A DNA stretch of 64,000 nucleotides from Candidatus Limnocylindrales bacterium. Lineage in GTDB: Bacteria > Desulfobacterota > Binatia > UBA1149 > CAITLU01. The position numbers were made by a program, and so were the translations under genes. Under the pieces are notes generated by a model. The model worked only from the letters and a program-made list of their open reading frames with translations. It did not search any database and had not been told where the DNA came from. The stretch covers positions 1 to 64,000 of the forward strand of contig DATNBU010000024.1 in NCBI GenBank assembly GCA_035571835.1, given 5' to 3'. This document shows positions 36,764 through 43,988 of the stretch, piece by piece. Position 1 is the stretch's first letter. The number at the start of each line of letters is the position of its first letter.

Positions 36764-36868
36764 GCTTCTCTCCAGTAGTGGCCGTTGCACAGGCCATCAG
36801 AATGGCCGTGGCAAGACATCTGCGCTATGCGTCCGCGGGCCTGCCTACTCGACCACTGGAGACCAGCA

Positions 36869-37267
36869 ATGCCTGTGCAAATTCCCGCATCCCATCGTGA
36901 CCTGCTCAGCAAGAAGGCGCTCGCGCATCTGGCCACCGTAACGGCCAGCGGCGCTCCGCAAGTTACTCCCGTATGGTTTGATTTCGACGGAACATTCATC
37001 CGGGTCAATTCGGCGCGCGGCCGGGCCAAGGACCGCCACATGCGGCGCGATGCGCGCGTGGCGCTTTCGATCGTCGATCCCGACAATGCGTACCGCTATC
37101 TCGAAGTGGGCGGCAAGGTCGTCGAGATTTCCGAGACAGGCGCCGACCATCACATCGACTCGCTCGCGAAAACCTACATGGGGGTCGATCGTTATCCGTT
37201 CCACCGGCCGACCGAGACGCGGGTCATCTACAAAATCGAGCCGTTGCGCTGTTTCCGGATGGGCTGA
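36869..37267 (+). CDS. PPOX-class (F420-dependent) flavin/deazaflavin-binding protein
   Basis: 132 residues from the ATG at 36869 with CTGGAGA upstream. Split-barrel fold of the pyridoxamine-phosphate-oxidase/F420 type: LLSKKALAHLATVTASGAPQ, TPVWFDFDGTFIRVNS, RGRAKDRHMRRDARVALSI, and YLEVGGKVVEI. Actinobacterial relatives bind F420, but this placement cannot distinguish F420 from FMN. Divergent from the WS/DGAT gene, sharing a 105-nt intergenic promoter region. A short convergent palindrome follows. Confidence 0.85.
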   Translation: MPVQIPASHRDLLSKKALAHLATVTASGAPQVTPVWFDFDGTFIRVNSARGRAKDRHMRRDARVALSIVDPDNAYRYLEVGGKVVEISETGADHHIDSLAKTYMGVDRYPFHRPTETRVIYKIEPLRCFRMG

Positions 37268-37280
37268 GCCGGCGCCGGCT
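37267..37280. terminator. GC palindrome at convergent gene ends
   Basis: Perfect 14-nt palindrome AGCCGGCGCCGGCT right at the end of the PPOX gene, 5 nt before the end of the convergent sulfotransferase gene. Same style as the dyad at 27574-27593; no T tract. Confidence 0.35.
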
Positions 37281-37285
37281 TCCGC

Positions 37286-38209
37286 TCATCGACCAAGCCG
37301 GCCGTGATGCGCCCACGAGGCGAGAGCCGCATCGGCGAGGGAGCGGACGCGAGCTTCGTAGCGCGCCTGGTCTTCGGCGGTCGTCAGTAGCGAGCGCCAC
37401 TGTCCACTGGTCCCGCGGTTAAAGAATTTCGAGTTGTCCTGCCAGATCGACTCGGTCACTCCCGGAGCGGTCCTGTCGGCGGCGCGCTTCATCTGCTCGA
37501 ACGTCGCGGCGTCGACGAGCGACGGCCACAGCGCTTCGGGCACCGTGATGCCGAGACGCGCGGCCAGGCGGCGCATCTCGCCCTCGAGATCGTCCTTGAG
37601 CGCGTCGTAGTGCAGCAGGATCACGTTCGGCAGGTCGCGCACTTTCCAGAACGTCTGCAGGTGGTTGATCGTCGCAAGCAGCGTGCTCGGGCTTTCCTGC
37701 GGCGGCGTCTCGTCGCTCACCCACGCCCAGAAGCGTTCCTGTTCGGTTTCCGGCTGCGGCGGAGGACCGTTCTCGATCATGTCTGCGATGTCGGCGTTTC
37801 CCACTGCGCGATCGCGCGCGCCCAGCAGCGCGCCGAAGTCCGCATTCGCGATGTGGTTGTCCCACGAGAGCGCAACGTCGCGCGGGTCGCGCGCGACGCA
37901 GATGTACGTGACGCGATCGTCGAACGGTATCCCGTCGAGCGGCGTATGGGTCTTGATGAAGCGGCGATGCGTCTGACGTTCGAGATCCGCGATCACGTCC
38001 GCGTGCGGGCGCGTCAGCATGTCGATCCACGGCGAGAGCGTCGTCAGCGGCGCGCTGAGCTCCGGCGTCTGGAAGATCAGCAGGGCGCAGATCCGCTGCG
38101 TCCATGTCGTGCCCGCTTTCGGCGGCGTACTGATGACGATGTCGCCCTGTCGGAATCGAAATCCGTCCCAGCGGCTGCTGTCGAAGATGAAGGTCTTGTA
38201 CCGGATCAT
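37286..38209 (-). CDS. Sulfotransferase family protein
   Basis: 307 residues from the ATG at 38209. The PAPS 5'-phosphosulfate loop is STPPKAGTTWTQRI (near residue 28) and the 3'-phosphate motif is VARDPRDVALSW (near 107). A C-terminal region with NSKFFNRGTSGQWRSLLT gives the GxxGxWK-like PAPS-binding segment. The enzyme transfers sulfate from PAPS to a hydroxyl or amine acceptor in the cytosol. The acceptor is unknown. Neighbouring lipid acyltransferase genes make a lipid or sterol-like acceptor conceivable (inference). Confidence 0.93.
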   Translation of the reverse strand: MIRYKTFIFDSSRWDGFRFRQGDIVISTPPKAGTTWTQRICALLIFQTPELSAPLTTLSPWIDMLTRPHADVIADLERQTHRRFIKTHTPLDGIPFDDRVTYICVARDPRDVALSWDNHIANADFGALLGARDRAVGNADIADMIENGPPPQPETEQERFWAWVSDETPPQESPSTLLATINHLQTFWKVRDLPNVILLHYDALKDDLEGEMRRLAARLGITVPEALWPSLVDAATFEQMKRAADRTAPGVTESIWQDNSKFFNRGTSGQWRSLLTTAEDQARYEARVRSLADAALASWAHHGRLGR

Positions 38210-38276
38210 GAGGTGCTCCAGCGGTTGCTCGGAGCCGCCGCTATCGCGTTCGCCGGCACGAAACAATTGCGGCTGA

Positions 38277-38355
38277 AATCGGGGACAGACACCGATTTCC
38301 CGAAATCGGTGTCTGTCCCCGATTATTCGAAATCAGTGTCTGTCCCCGATTATTC
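38277..38355. repeat. Hairpin repeat element with tandem 27-bp units
   Basis: A perfect 23-bp inverted repeat (38277-38299 and 38302-38324, loop CC) built on GGGGACAGACACCGATTTC. The right arm is followed by two head-to-tail 27-bp copies (38302-38328 and 38329-38355) that differ at one base. The core GGGGACAG recurs at 59660. Similar short sequences in other bacterial genomes are dispersed intergenic elements, some linked to RAYT/IS200-type transposases, but no transposase is present here. Confidence 0.8.
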
Positions 38356-39130
38356 CCTCGCGTGAGTGCAGTGCGAGAGCGGGCGACGGAGCCTTTCCCT
38401 GCTCGGCGAATACCTCGCGGTGCAGCCGGTGCAGCGCGACTTCGCTTTCGCGTCGCACGTGTTCGAGCGCCGCTGCGTCGGCATCGGCCGGAATTTCGAA
38501 CGGACCTTCCATGCGCGCCCATACGCGGCCGAACGGGAGCGGAATCATCGTGCGGTCCCAGGTATCGAGCAGCAGCGACGGCGCAGCGTGGATCTTGATG
38601 CACCAGACCGACGCGCCGGTTTCGAGCGCGACCAGTGCGAATCCGGGTTTGCACGCGCCGGCCGGTCCGATCGATCCGTCGGGCGTGATCGCGATCAGGA
38701 AGCCTTCGTGTGCGCGATCCTTGCCATAGCGGATCATCGAGCGCAGCGCGCCGAGCGTGCGGCGGCGGCTCTCGCGGCCGCTGGTTCCGCCGCGCACGTT
38801 CGAATGTCCGAGCGAGCGCATCACCGCATCGATGATGTCGCCGGCGTCGCCCGTGCTCGCCAGGCCGCACACGCCGAGACCGCGAAGGAACCACGGCGCG
38901 ACGAAGACGTCCTGGTGCAGCATCAGCAGCACGATGCCTTCGCCGCGGCGGCGCCTCCCGTCGAGCTCGCGCGCGGCCGATTCGTCGACCTGGGACGTAG
39001 CCGCGACCAGTCGCATCCACGCGCGGTAGACGACCGGTGCGATGCGCATCACCACCCGGACGCCGGTCTTCTTCAGTCGCCGCGAAGCGGACAGCGACGC
39101 CTCCGGCTCGTTCTGCGAAGGCGCGCTCAA
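38333..39130 (-). CDS. DUF374-type lysophospholipid acyltransferase
   Basis: 265 residues, TTG start at 39130 only 10 nt beyond the preceding hydrolase stop; the ATG at 39049 is an alternative start. The DUF374 acyltransferase core is visible: LLMLHQDVFVAPWF (HX4D-like), RGGTSGRESRRRTLGALRSM, FLIAITPDGSIGPAGACKPG, IPLPFGRVWARMEGPFEI. Members are thought to acylate lipids such as lipid A precursors. The C-terminus is odd: the last residues (IIGDRH) and the TGA stop are encoded by repeat copy 38329-38355, so the element appears to have replaced the original 3' end. Confidence 0.82.
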   Translation of the reverse strand: MSAPSQNEPEASLSASRRLKKTGVRVVMRIAPVVYRAWMRLVAATSQVDESAARELDGRRRRGEGIVLLMLHQDVFVAPWFLRGLGVCGLASTGDAGDIIDAVMRSLGHSNVRGGTSGRESRRRTLGALRSMIRYGKDRAHEGFLIAITPDGSIGPAGACKPGFALVALETGASVWCIKIHAAPSLLLDTWDRTMIPLPFGRVWARMEGPFEIPADADAAALEHVRRESEVALHRLHREVFAEQGKAPSPALALHSREGIIGDRH

Positions 39131-39140
39131 CGACGGACGC

Positions 39141-40388
39141 TCAGTACCCTTTCTCGCGCAGCCATTCGACGATCTGTGCGATCGCGCGGTCGCGCCCCCA
39201 CTCGTCCGTGCCGGCGAGCGGGAATCCGTAATGATCGCCGTCCACTTCGACCAGGCGCTTGTCGGCGGACGCCAGGCTGTCGAAGATCAGCCGCGCATCG
39301 TCGCGGAAGACGCCGTTGTCGCCCGTGTATCCGACAATGATCGCCGGGACCGCCACGCCGGCGCCGCGCGCAGGAATCGATGCGTGCGACGAAAGGCCCG
39401 ACCACGTCGACAGCCACGCTTCGGGCGTGACGACCCGCGCGAAGCCGAACGGGCCGTAGTTGAACAGGTCGGGCCGGTGCGTCCACAGCGAGCCGTAGTC
39501 GCGGCGCGACGGATCCAGCGACAGGTCGACGTAGCGAGGGTCGGCTTCGGTCCGGTAGATGCGCAGGAACTCGACGGCGATGGCTTCGCGCCACGGCGTC
39601 TGTTCGGTCGGATGCTCCATCGCGCGACGCCGGGCATCGCGCCTGCGCCGCACCAGCGCGCGCGCATGCCGGTCGATGCGTTCGACGCGATCGTGCTGGG
39701 CGCGGCGGTAGCGCGAAAGAAATTCCTGGCTGTAGCTCGTCGCTTCCGGTGCCGGCACGAATCCGTTGGACGGATCGTACATGTCGATGGCCGCGTCGCA
39801 CGCGACCGGATCGGTCTCGTCGACGACGGAAGGATCGTTGGCTTCGAGCAGGAACAGACCTTCGCCGGGATGCGCGGCAAGATAGACCACGGCATCGACC
39901 GGCGGCATCGTAAGGCGGTCGAGAGCCGTCGGATCACCGGCCGGAGTCTGCAGGATTCGCGCCGAAGGCGCGGCGTGCGCCTGCGAGATGTAGAACGTGT
40001 AGAGCGAGCCGCCGCCGCTGTTGCCGATCGGGATCACGTTCTCGAAGCCGAGGTCGCGCATGCGCTGCATGCCGGCAGCCACATCGAACAGAACCGTCTC
40101 GTGAATCAGCATCGAGTCGTTGCCGACCCAGCGGCTGTTCTGCGCGAACACCGCGTAGCCGGCCCGGAGCAGGCCGGGCACGACGTAGTGCCGGTGAAAA
40201 TCCGCACGCGGGTGCATGACGGTGAGCACCGTCTTCGGCCGCTGCCCGGGAGGCATCCACAGCACGCCATGGCTGTTGGCGCGGTCTTCGCTTCGAAGCC
40301 CGAGCACCTCGCTCGACGAGCCGATCGGCAGCTCGTGATGAAACTCGGTCGTAAGGTAAGGGTTCTCGTAACGTCCGATGCGCGGCAT
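39141..40388 (-). CDS. Alpha/beta hydrolase
   Basis: 415 residues. The nucleophile elbow is IPIGNSGGGSLYTF (Ser near residue 124), with the acid in VGYTGDNGVFRDDA and the base His in EVDGDHYGFPLAG near the C-terminus, completing a Ser-Asp-His triad. A lid region of about 150 residues lies between the elbow and the acid and includes an Arg-rich helix (RHARALVRRRRDARRRAME). Substrate unknown: ester, lactone or carbon-carbon bond hydrolases of aromatic degradation share this layout. Probably cytoplasmic (no signal peptide). Confidence 0.85.
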   Translation of the reverse strand: MPRIGRYENPYLTTEFHHELPIGSSSEVLGLRSEDRANSHGVLWMPPGQRPKTVLTVMHPRADFHRHYVVPGLLRAGYAVFAQNSRWVGNDSMLIHETVLFDVAAGMQRMRDLGFENVIPIGNSGGGSLYTFYISQAHAAPSARILQTPAGDPTALDRLTMPPVDAVVYLAAHPGEGLFLLEANDPSVVDETDPVACDAAIDMYDPSNGFVPAPEATSYSQEFLSRYRRAQHDRVERIDRHARALVRRRRDARRRAMEHPTEQTPWREAIAVEFLRIYRTEADPRYVDLSLDPSRRDYGSLWTHRPDLFNYGPFGFARVVTPEAWLSTWSGLSSHASIPARGAGVAVPAIIVGYTGDNGVFRDDARLIFDSLASADKRLVEVDGDHYGFPLAGTDEWGRDRAIAQIVEWLREKGY

Positions 40389-40444
40389 AGGCCGCGCAAC
40401 TTAGCAGGACGCTGGGATCAGGAAAGACGACGGGCGATTCCGGC

Positions 40445-41392
40445 CTACCCGTGCTGCGCCTCGAGCCAGCGTTCCGCATCGATCGCCGACATGCATCCGC
40501 TTCCCGCCGCCGTGACGGCCTGGCGGTACGTCGAGTCCTGCACGTCGCCGCACGCGAACACGCCCTCGACGTTCGTGTACGTGCTCCCGGGGCGCGTGAC
40601 GATGTAGCCCTTGTCGTCGAGCTTCAGCTTGCCCTGGAAGATCTTCGTGTTCGGCACGTGGCCGATTGCCATGAACACGCCGTCGCACGCCATTTCGGAC
40701 GTGGCGTCCGTCTTCGTGTTGCGCAGGCGGACGCCGGTGACGCCGCCGCCCGGCTTTCCGAGGATCTCGTCGATGGTGTGGTCGAGCAGGAACTCGATCT
40801 TGGGATTCTTGCGCGCACGATCGAGCATGATCTTGGACGCTCGGAATTCCTCGCGCCGGTGAATGATCGTCACCGAGCTCGCGAACTTGGTCAGGAAGTT
40901 GGCCTCTTCCATGGCGGAGTCGCCGCCGCCGACGACGAGCACCTTCTTGTCGCGAAAGAAGAAGCCATCGCACGTCGCGCAGGCCGAGACACCGTGCCCC
41001 ATCAGCGCAGTTTCCGACGGCAGACCAAGCAGGCGGGCAGTGGCGCCGGTGGAGACGATCAGCGAATCGCACGTGAACGTCTGCTCCGCGCTTCGCAGCG
41101 TGAACGGCCGCTTCGACAGGTCGACGCTTTCGATGTCGCCGACGGCAAACTCGGTACCGAATCGGGCCGCCTGCTCGCGGAACTGCACCATCATGTCGGG
41201 GCCGAGAATGCCCTCGGGATAGCCCGGATAGTTCTCGACCTCGGTCGTGATGGTAAGCTGCCCGCCGGGCTGGCTGCCCTCGACGACCAGCGGCTTCAGG
41301 TTGGCGCGCGCAGCGTAGAGCGCGGCCGTCAGGCCGGCGGGGCCCGAGCCGAGGATGAGGACTTTGTGGTGAGAGTTGTTGTTCGCGGTCAT
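40445..41392 (-). CDS. trxB: Thioredoxin reductase
   Basis: 315 residues, normal TrxB length. The FAD-binding [17 protein letters not shown], the redox disulfide CATC in [13 protein letters not shown] (near residue 138), the NADPH-binding [14 protein letters not shown], and the C-terminal [20 protein letters not shown] are all present. It reduces thioredoxin with NADPH. No thioredoxin gene is adjacent. Head-to-head with moaC. Confidence 0.97.
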   Translation of the reverse strand: MTANNNSHHKVLILGSGPAGLTAALYAARANLKPLVVEGSQPGGQLTITTEVENYPGYPEGILGPDMMVQFREQAARFGTEFAVGDIESVDLSKRPFTLRSAEQTFTCDSLIVSTGATARLLGLPSETALMGHGVSACATCDGFFFRDKKVLVVGGGDSAMEEANFLTKFASSVTIIHRREEFRASKIMLDRARKNPKIEFLLDHTIDEILGKPGGGVTGVRLRNTKTDATSEMACDGVFMAIGHVPNTKIFQGKLKLDDKGYIVTRPGSTYTNVEGVFACGDVQDSTYRQAVTAAGSGCMSAIDAERWLEAQHG

Positions 41393-41502
41393 GGCTCGTC
41401 GTCTCGGCGTGGGCTTCGGTTTAGGTTCGGGGTGCTGTTACGGTTCGGCCTGTCACGGACCGGCCGCCATGAACGCGTCGATATAAGAAGGACCCTGCAG
41501 GC

Positions 41503-41994
41503 ATGCAACCCAAATCCGAGCTGACCCATCTCGACGAACAAGGCCGCGCCCGCATGGTCGACGTCGGCGCAAAAAACATCACCGAGCGGCGCGCGGTCGC
41601 ACGCGCCAGGCTGCGTACCGACCAGGATACGCTCACGCGCATTCTCGAAGGCAACATCCCGAAAGGCGACGTGCTCGCCGTTGCCCGCATCGCTGGCATC
41701 ATGGCGGCCAAGCAGACGCCGAACCTGATTCCGCTCTGCCATCCGCTTCCGCTTTCGGCGGTGGAGATTTCGTTCCGCGCCGGAAGCGAGCCCGGCGTGC
41801 TCGAGATCGAAGCGACGGTGGCCGTTACCGCGCGCACCGGCGCCGAGATGGAGGCGATGACAGCCGCATCCGTTGCCGGGCTTACCGTGTACGACATGTG
41901 CAAAGCCATCGACAAGTCGATGATGCTCACCGACGTGCGGCTGGTCGCGAAGAGCGGAGGCAACAGCGGCGAGTATCGCCGCGCTGGAGAATGA
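41503..41994 (+). CDS. moaC: Cyclic pyranopterin monophosphate synthase
   Basis: 163 residues, the usual length. Active-site segments: LTHLDEQGRARMVDVGAK at the start, AKQTPNLIPLCHPLPLS, TGAEMEAMTAASVAGLTVYD and CKAIDKSMMLTDVRLV. It converts the MoaA product to cPMP in molybdenum cofactor synthesis, which would serve the molybdopterin enzyme at 31884. Other moa genes are not in the window. The last codons run into a 29-bp tandem repeat. Confidence 0.97.
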   Translation: MQPKSELTHLDEQGRARMVDVGAKNITERRAVARARLRTDQDTLTRILEGNIPKGDVLAVARIAGIMAAKQTPNLIPLCHPLPLSAVEISFRAGSEPGVLEIEATVAVTARTGAEMEAMTAASVAGLTVYDMCKAIDKSMMLTDVRLVAKSGGNSGEYRRAGE

Positions 41995-42060
41995 CCGGCG
42001 AGTATCGCCGCGTCGCACAATGGCCGGCGAATATCACCGCGCGGCGCATCATCGGCGAGA
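41968..42060. repeat. 29-bp tandem repeat spanning the moaC 3' end
   Basis: Units start GGCGAGTATCGCCGCG at 41968, again at 41997 and, diverged, at 42026, with a partial start at 42054 (period 29, 29, 28). The first unit encodes the moaC C-terminus (GEYRRAGE); the others lie after the stop. The array looks like a local duplication of the gene end. Confidence 0.7.
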
Positions 42061-42141
42061 AGGCGTGGCGGCTACCGGCGGAAGCTCGGCCACAGATGGC
42101 CCGCATCGTGTGCATCGAGCCCGATTTTTCGTTCGCTCACT

Positions 42142-42155
42142 GCGTCATAACGCAA
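42142..42155. promoter_or_regulatory. Dyad upstream of the Thr-rich protein gene
   Basis: TGCGT-CATA-ACGCA, a perfect 5+4+5 inverted repeat about 90 nt before the next start codon. Possible operator; no recognised regulator. Confidence 0.25.
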
Positions 42156-42245
42156 ACTTTCCGACGAACAGTCTTGAGCCGCGCCGTGTTTGCGGGGAAA
42201 ATCCCGCGACGGCCGGGGCTTTTTCTCCGGGCGACGAGGAGGCCC

Positions 42246-42911
42246 ATGAGATCATTGATCTCCACCGTGTTTTTCCTGGCGGTTTTCGTGATGACGGCCG
42301 ACGTCGCTTCGGCAGGGGGGAAGCCGCCGGGGGCGATGTGCCACGTCGGCAAGAGCTGCTCGACGAAGGTGTGCGTGCGACTCCACCCCGAGGACAAATT
42401 CGGAGTCTGCTGCCAGCCGAAGAATTGTCCGGAACTGAGCGCGCAGTGCGGCACCATCGACGACGGTTGCGGCACGCCCATCGAGTGCGGCGGCTGCGAC
42501 CCGGGCTCGTTCTGTGACGGAAGCAACCAGTGTGTTTCGGGTTCGACGACGACTACTACATCGACGACGACAACGTCCACGACGAGCACGTCGACGACAA
42601 CGAGCAGCACGACGTCGACGACTGCGCCGCCGCCAAGCTCGACCACGACTTCGACCACATCGACGACGACCTCCACGATCATCGACAGCTGCGACGATCA
42701 CTTCTGCGGCTCGTCGGCGCTGTGCAACACGATCGAGGGATGTTACGTGTACCAGACGCCGGAGAATTCCTGCGGCGTCTGCGTTCACGAAATCAGCTGC
42801 GCCGGACCTCCCAATTGCGATTCCAGCTCGGACTGCGCGCCGGGCCAGAAGTGCATCATCAACACATGCTGCCCGAACGGATATTGCTCGAGCCCCTGCA
42901 CACCGAACTAG
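42246..42911 (+). CDS. Secreted Cys-rich protein with poly-Thr/Ser linker
   Basis: 221 residues from the ATG at 42246 (GAGGAG upstream); signal peptide ending near ADVASA. An N-terminal Cys-rich domain of about 75 residues (CHVGKSCSTKVC, then CGTIDDGCGTPIECGGCDPG) is joined to a second Cys-rich domain (SCDDHFCGSSALC up to CPNGYCSSPC) by about 45 residues made almost only of Thr, Ser and a few Pro. Such linkers join domains of secreted enzymes and adhesins and are often glycosylated. The DNA under the linker is a run of ACG/TCG triplets prone to slippage. Function unknown. A hairpin terminator follows. Confidence 0.8.
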   Translation: MRSLISTVFFLAVFVMTADVASAGGKPPGAMCHVGKSCSTKVCVRLHPEDKFGVCCQPKNCPELSAQCGTIDDGCGTPIECGGCDPGSFCDGSNQCVSGSTTTTTSTTTTSTTSTSTTTSSTTSTTAPPPSSTTTSTTSTTTSTIIDSCDDHFCGSSALCNTIEGCYVYQTPENSCGVCVHEISCAGPPNCDSSSDCAPGQKCIINTCCPNGYCSSPCTPN

Positions 42912-42924
42912 CGGCCGCATACGA

Positions 42925-42962
42925 GACAGGTCCATCTACCTGAAGCGGTAGACGGACCTGTC
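42925..42962 (+). terminator. Hairpin terminator
   Basis: 16-nt arms GACAGGTCCATCTACC (42925-42940) and GGTAGACGGACCTGTC (42947-42962), one mismatch, 6-nt loop, 14 nt after the stop of the Thr-rich protein gene. No clear T tract. Confidence 0.65.
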
Positions 42963-43124
42963 CGTGCCCTCGCATCCAGCACGGCCGTGGCCTCCACGAA
43001 CGGCGGCGAATCACGCGGCGTGAGTGCCTCATCAGGACGGACAAGTGATTCTCGCCGCGACTTCCTCGCTTTCATTACATCGCTAGCGATGACGTGACCG
43101 TTAGGCAGCGGCTACGTTCGCCGC

Positions 43125-43850
43125 ATGAAACGTCCGACTCCCCTGCCGTCAAGCGGCATCCTGCCCGCTGATGCCGATTCGCCTGCAACGTGGCCCGAAA
43201 CCGAGCGGCCGCGGGAACGACTTCTGGCTCTCGGACCCGGCGTGCTGAGCGATGGCGAAGCGCTCGCCGTAATCTTCGGCACCGGCCACGCGGGCGCGGG
43301 AAGTGCGCTCGCAATCGCGCGCGCACTGCTGCGGACGTTCGGCGATCTTCGAGGGGTGCTCAGTGCATCGATCAGCGAGCTGGCCGCGCAGCCCGGAGTC
43401 GGACGCGCCCGTGCCGCGCGGATCGTCGCGATCGGCGAAGTCGCGCGCCGTGTCGAGTCCGACCGTCTCGACGCCGGAAGCTTTCTGTCGTCGGCGACGG
43501 CCGTACACGCGCATTTCGGCCCGCTGCTTGCCGACGAGAAGCGCGAGAGCTTCTACATCGTGCTTCTCAACGGCAAGAACCGCGTGCTGTCGAAGATCCG
43601 CATCTCGCAGGGCTCGCTGTGCGCATCGATCGTGCATCCACGCGAAGCGTTCCGGTTCGCGGTCCGCGAGGCCGCTGCTGCTGTGATCTTCGTCCACAAC
43701 CATCCTAGCGGCGACCCGACTCCGAGCGAGGAAGACCGCCGCATCACCGAACGCCTGCGGCGCGCCGGCGAGTTGATGGGAATTCCGGTGCTCGACCATG
43801 TGGTGGTCGGGCGGGGCGGCTACTGGTCGTTTGCGGACAACGGCTGGTAG
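43125..43850 (+). CDS. radC: RadC family JAB-domain protein
   Basis: 241 residues, the normal length. An N-terminal helix-hairpin-helix-like region (LAAQPGVGRARAARIVAIGE) precedes the JAB/MPN metalloprotease-like domain with FVHNHPSGDPTPSEED (HxHx7SxxD zinc motif). Despite the name, a role in DNA repair is not supported by later work and the biochemical function is unclear. It stands alone between exported-protein genes. Confidence 0.94.
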   Translation: MKRPTPLPSSGILPADADSPATWPETERPRERLLALGPGVLSDGEALAVIFGTGHAGAGSALAIARALLRTFGDLRGVLSASISELAAQPGVGRARAARIVAIGEVARRVESDRLDAGSFLSSATAVHAHFGPLLADEKRESFYIVLLNGKNRVLSKIRISQGSLCASIVHPREAFRFAVREAAAAVIFVHNHPSGDPTPSEEDRRITERLRRAGELMGIPVLDHVVVGRGGYWSFADNGW

Positions 43851-43988
43851 GATCGGCTCGCCACAAGACTCGTCGCCGACGTCTTTCTTCAGCATTGTCA
43901 GCGCCCCCGCTCCCGCTCGCGCGACGCCTTGTCCGGGACCTGCGCGGCGTGCAACAATCCGCAGCCGTTCGTTTCCCTGGAGGGATTC

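Noticed and set aside
38277..38324. The 23-bp hairpin read as a factor-independent terminator for the sulfotransferase or acyltransferase genes.
   Set aside because: No T tract. It is accompanied by an extra tandem copy and a related element elsewhere, so a repeat element explains it better, though it may still stop transcription.
41968..42060. 29-bp repeats resembling CRISPR repeats.
   Set aside because: They are adjacent with no spacers and diverge progressively; no cas gene in the window.
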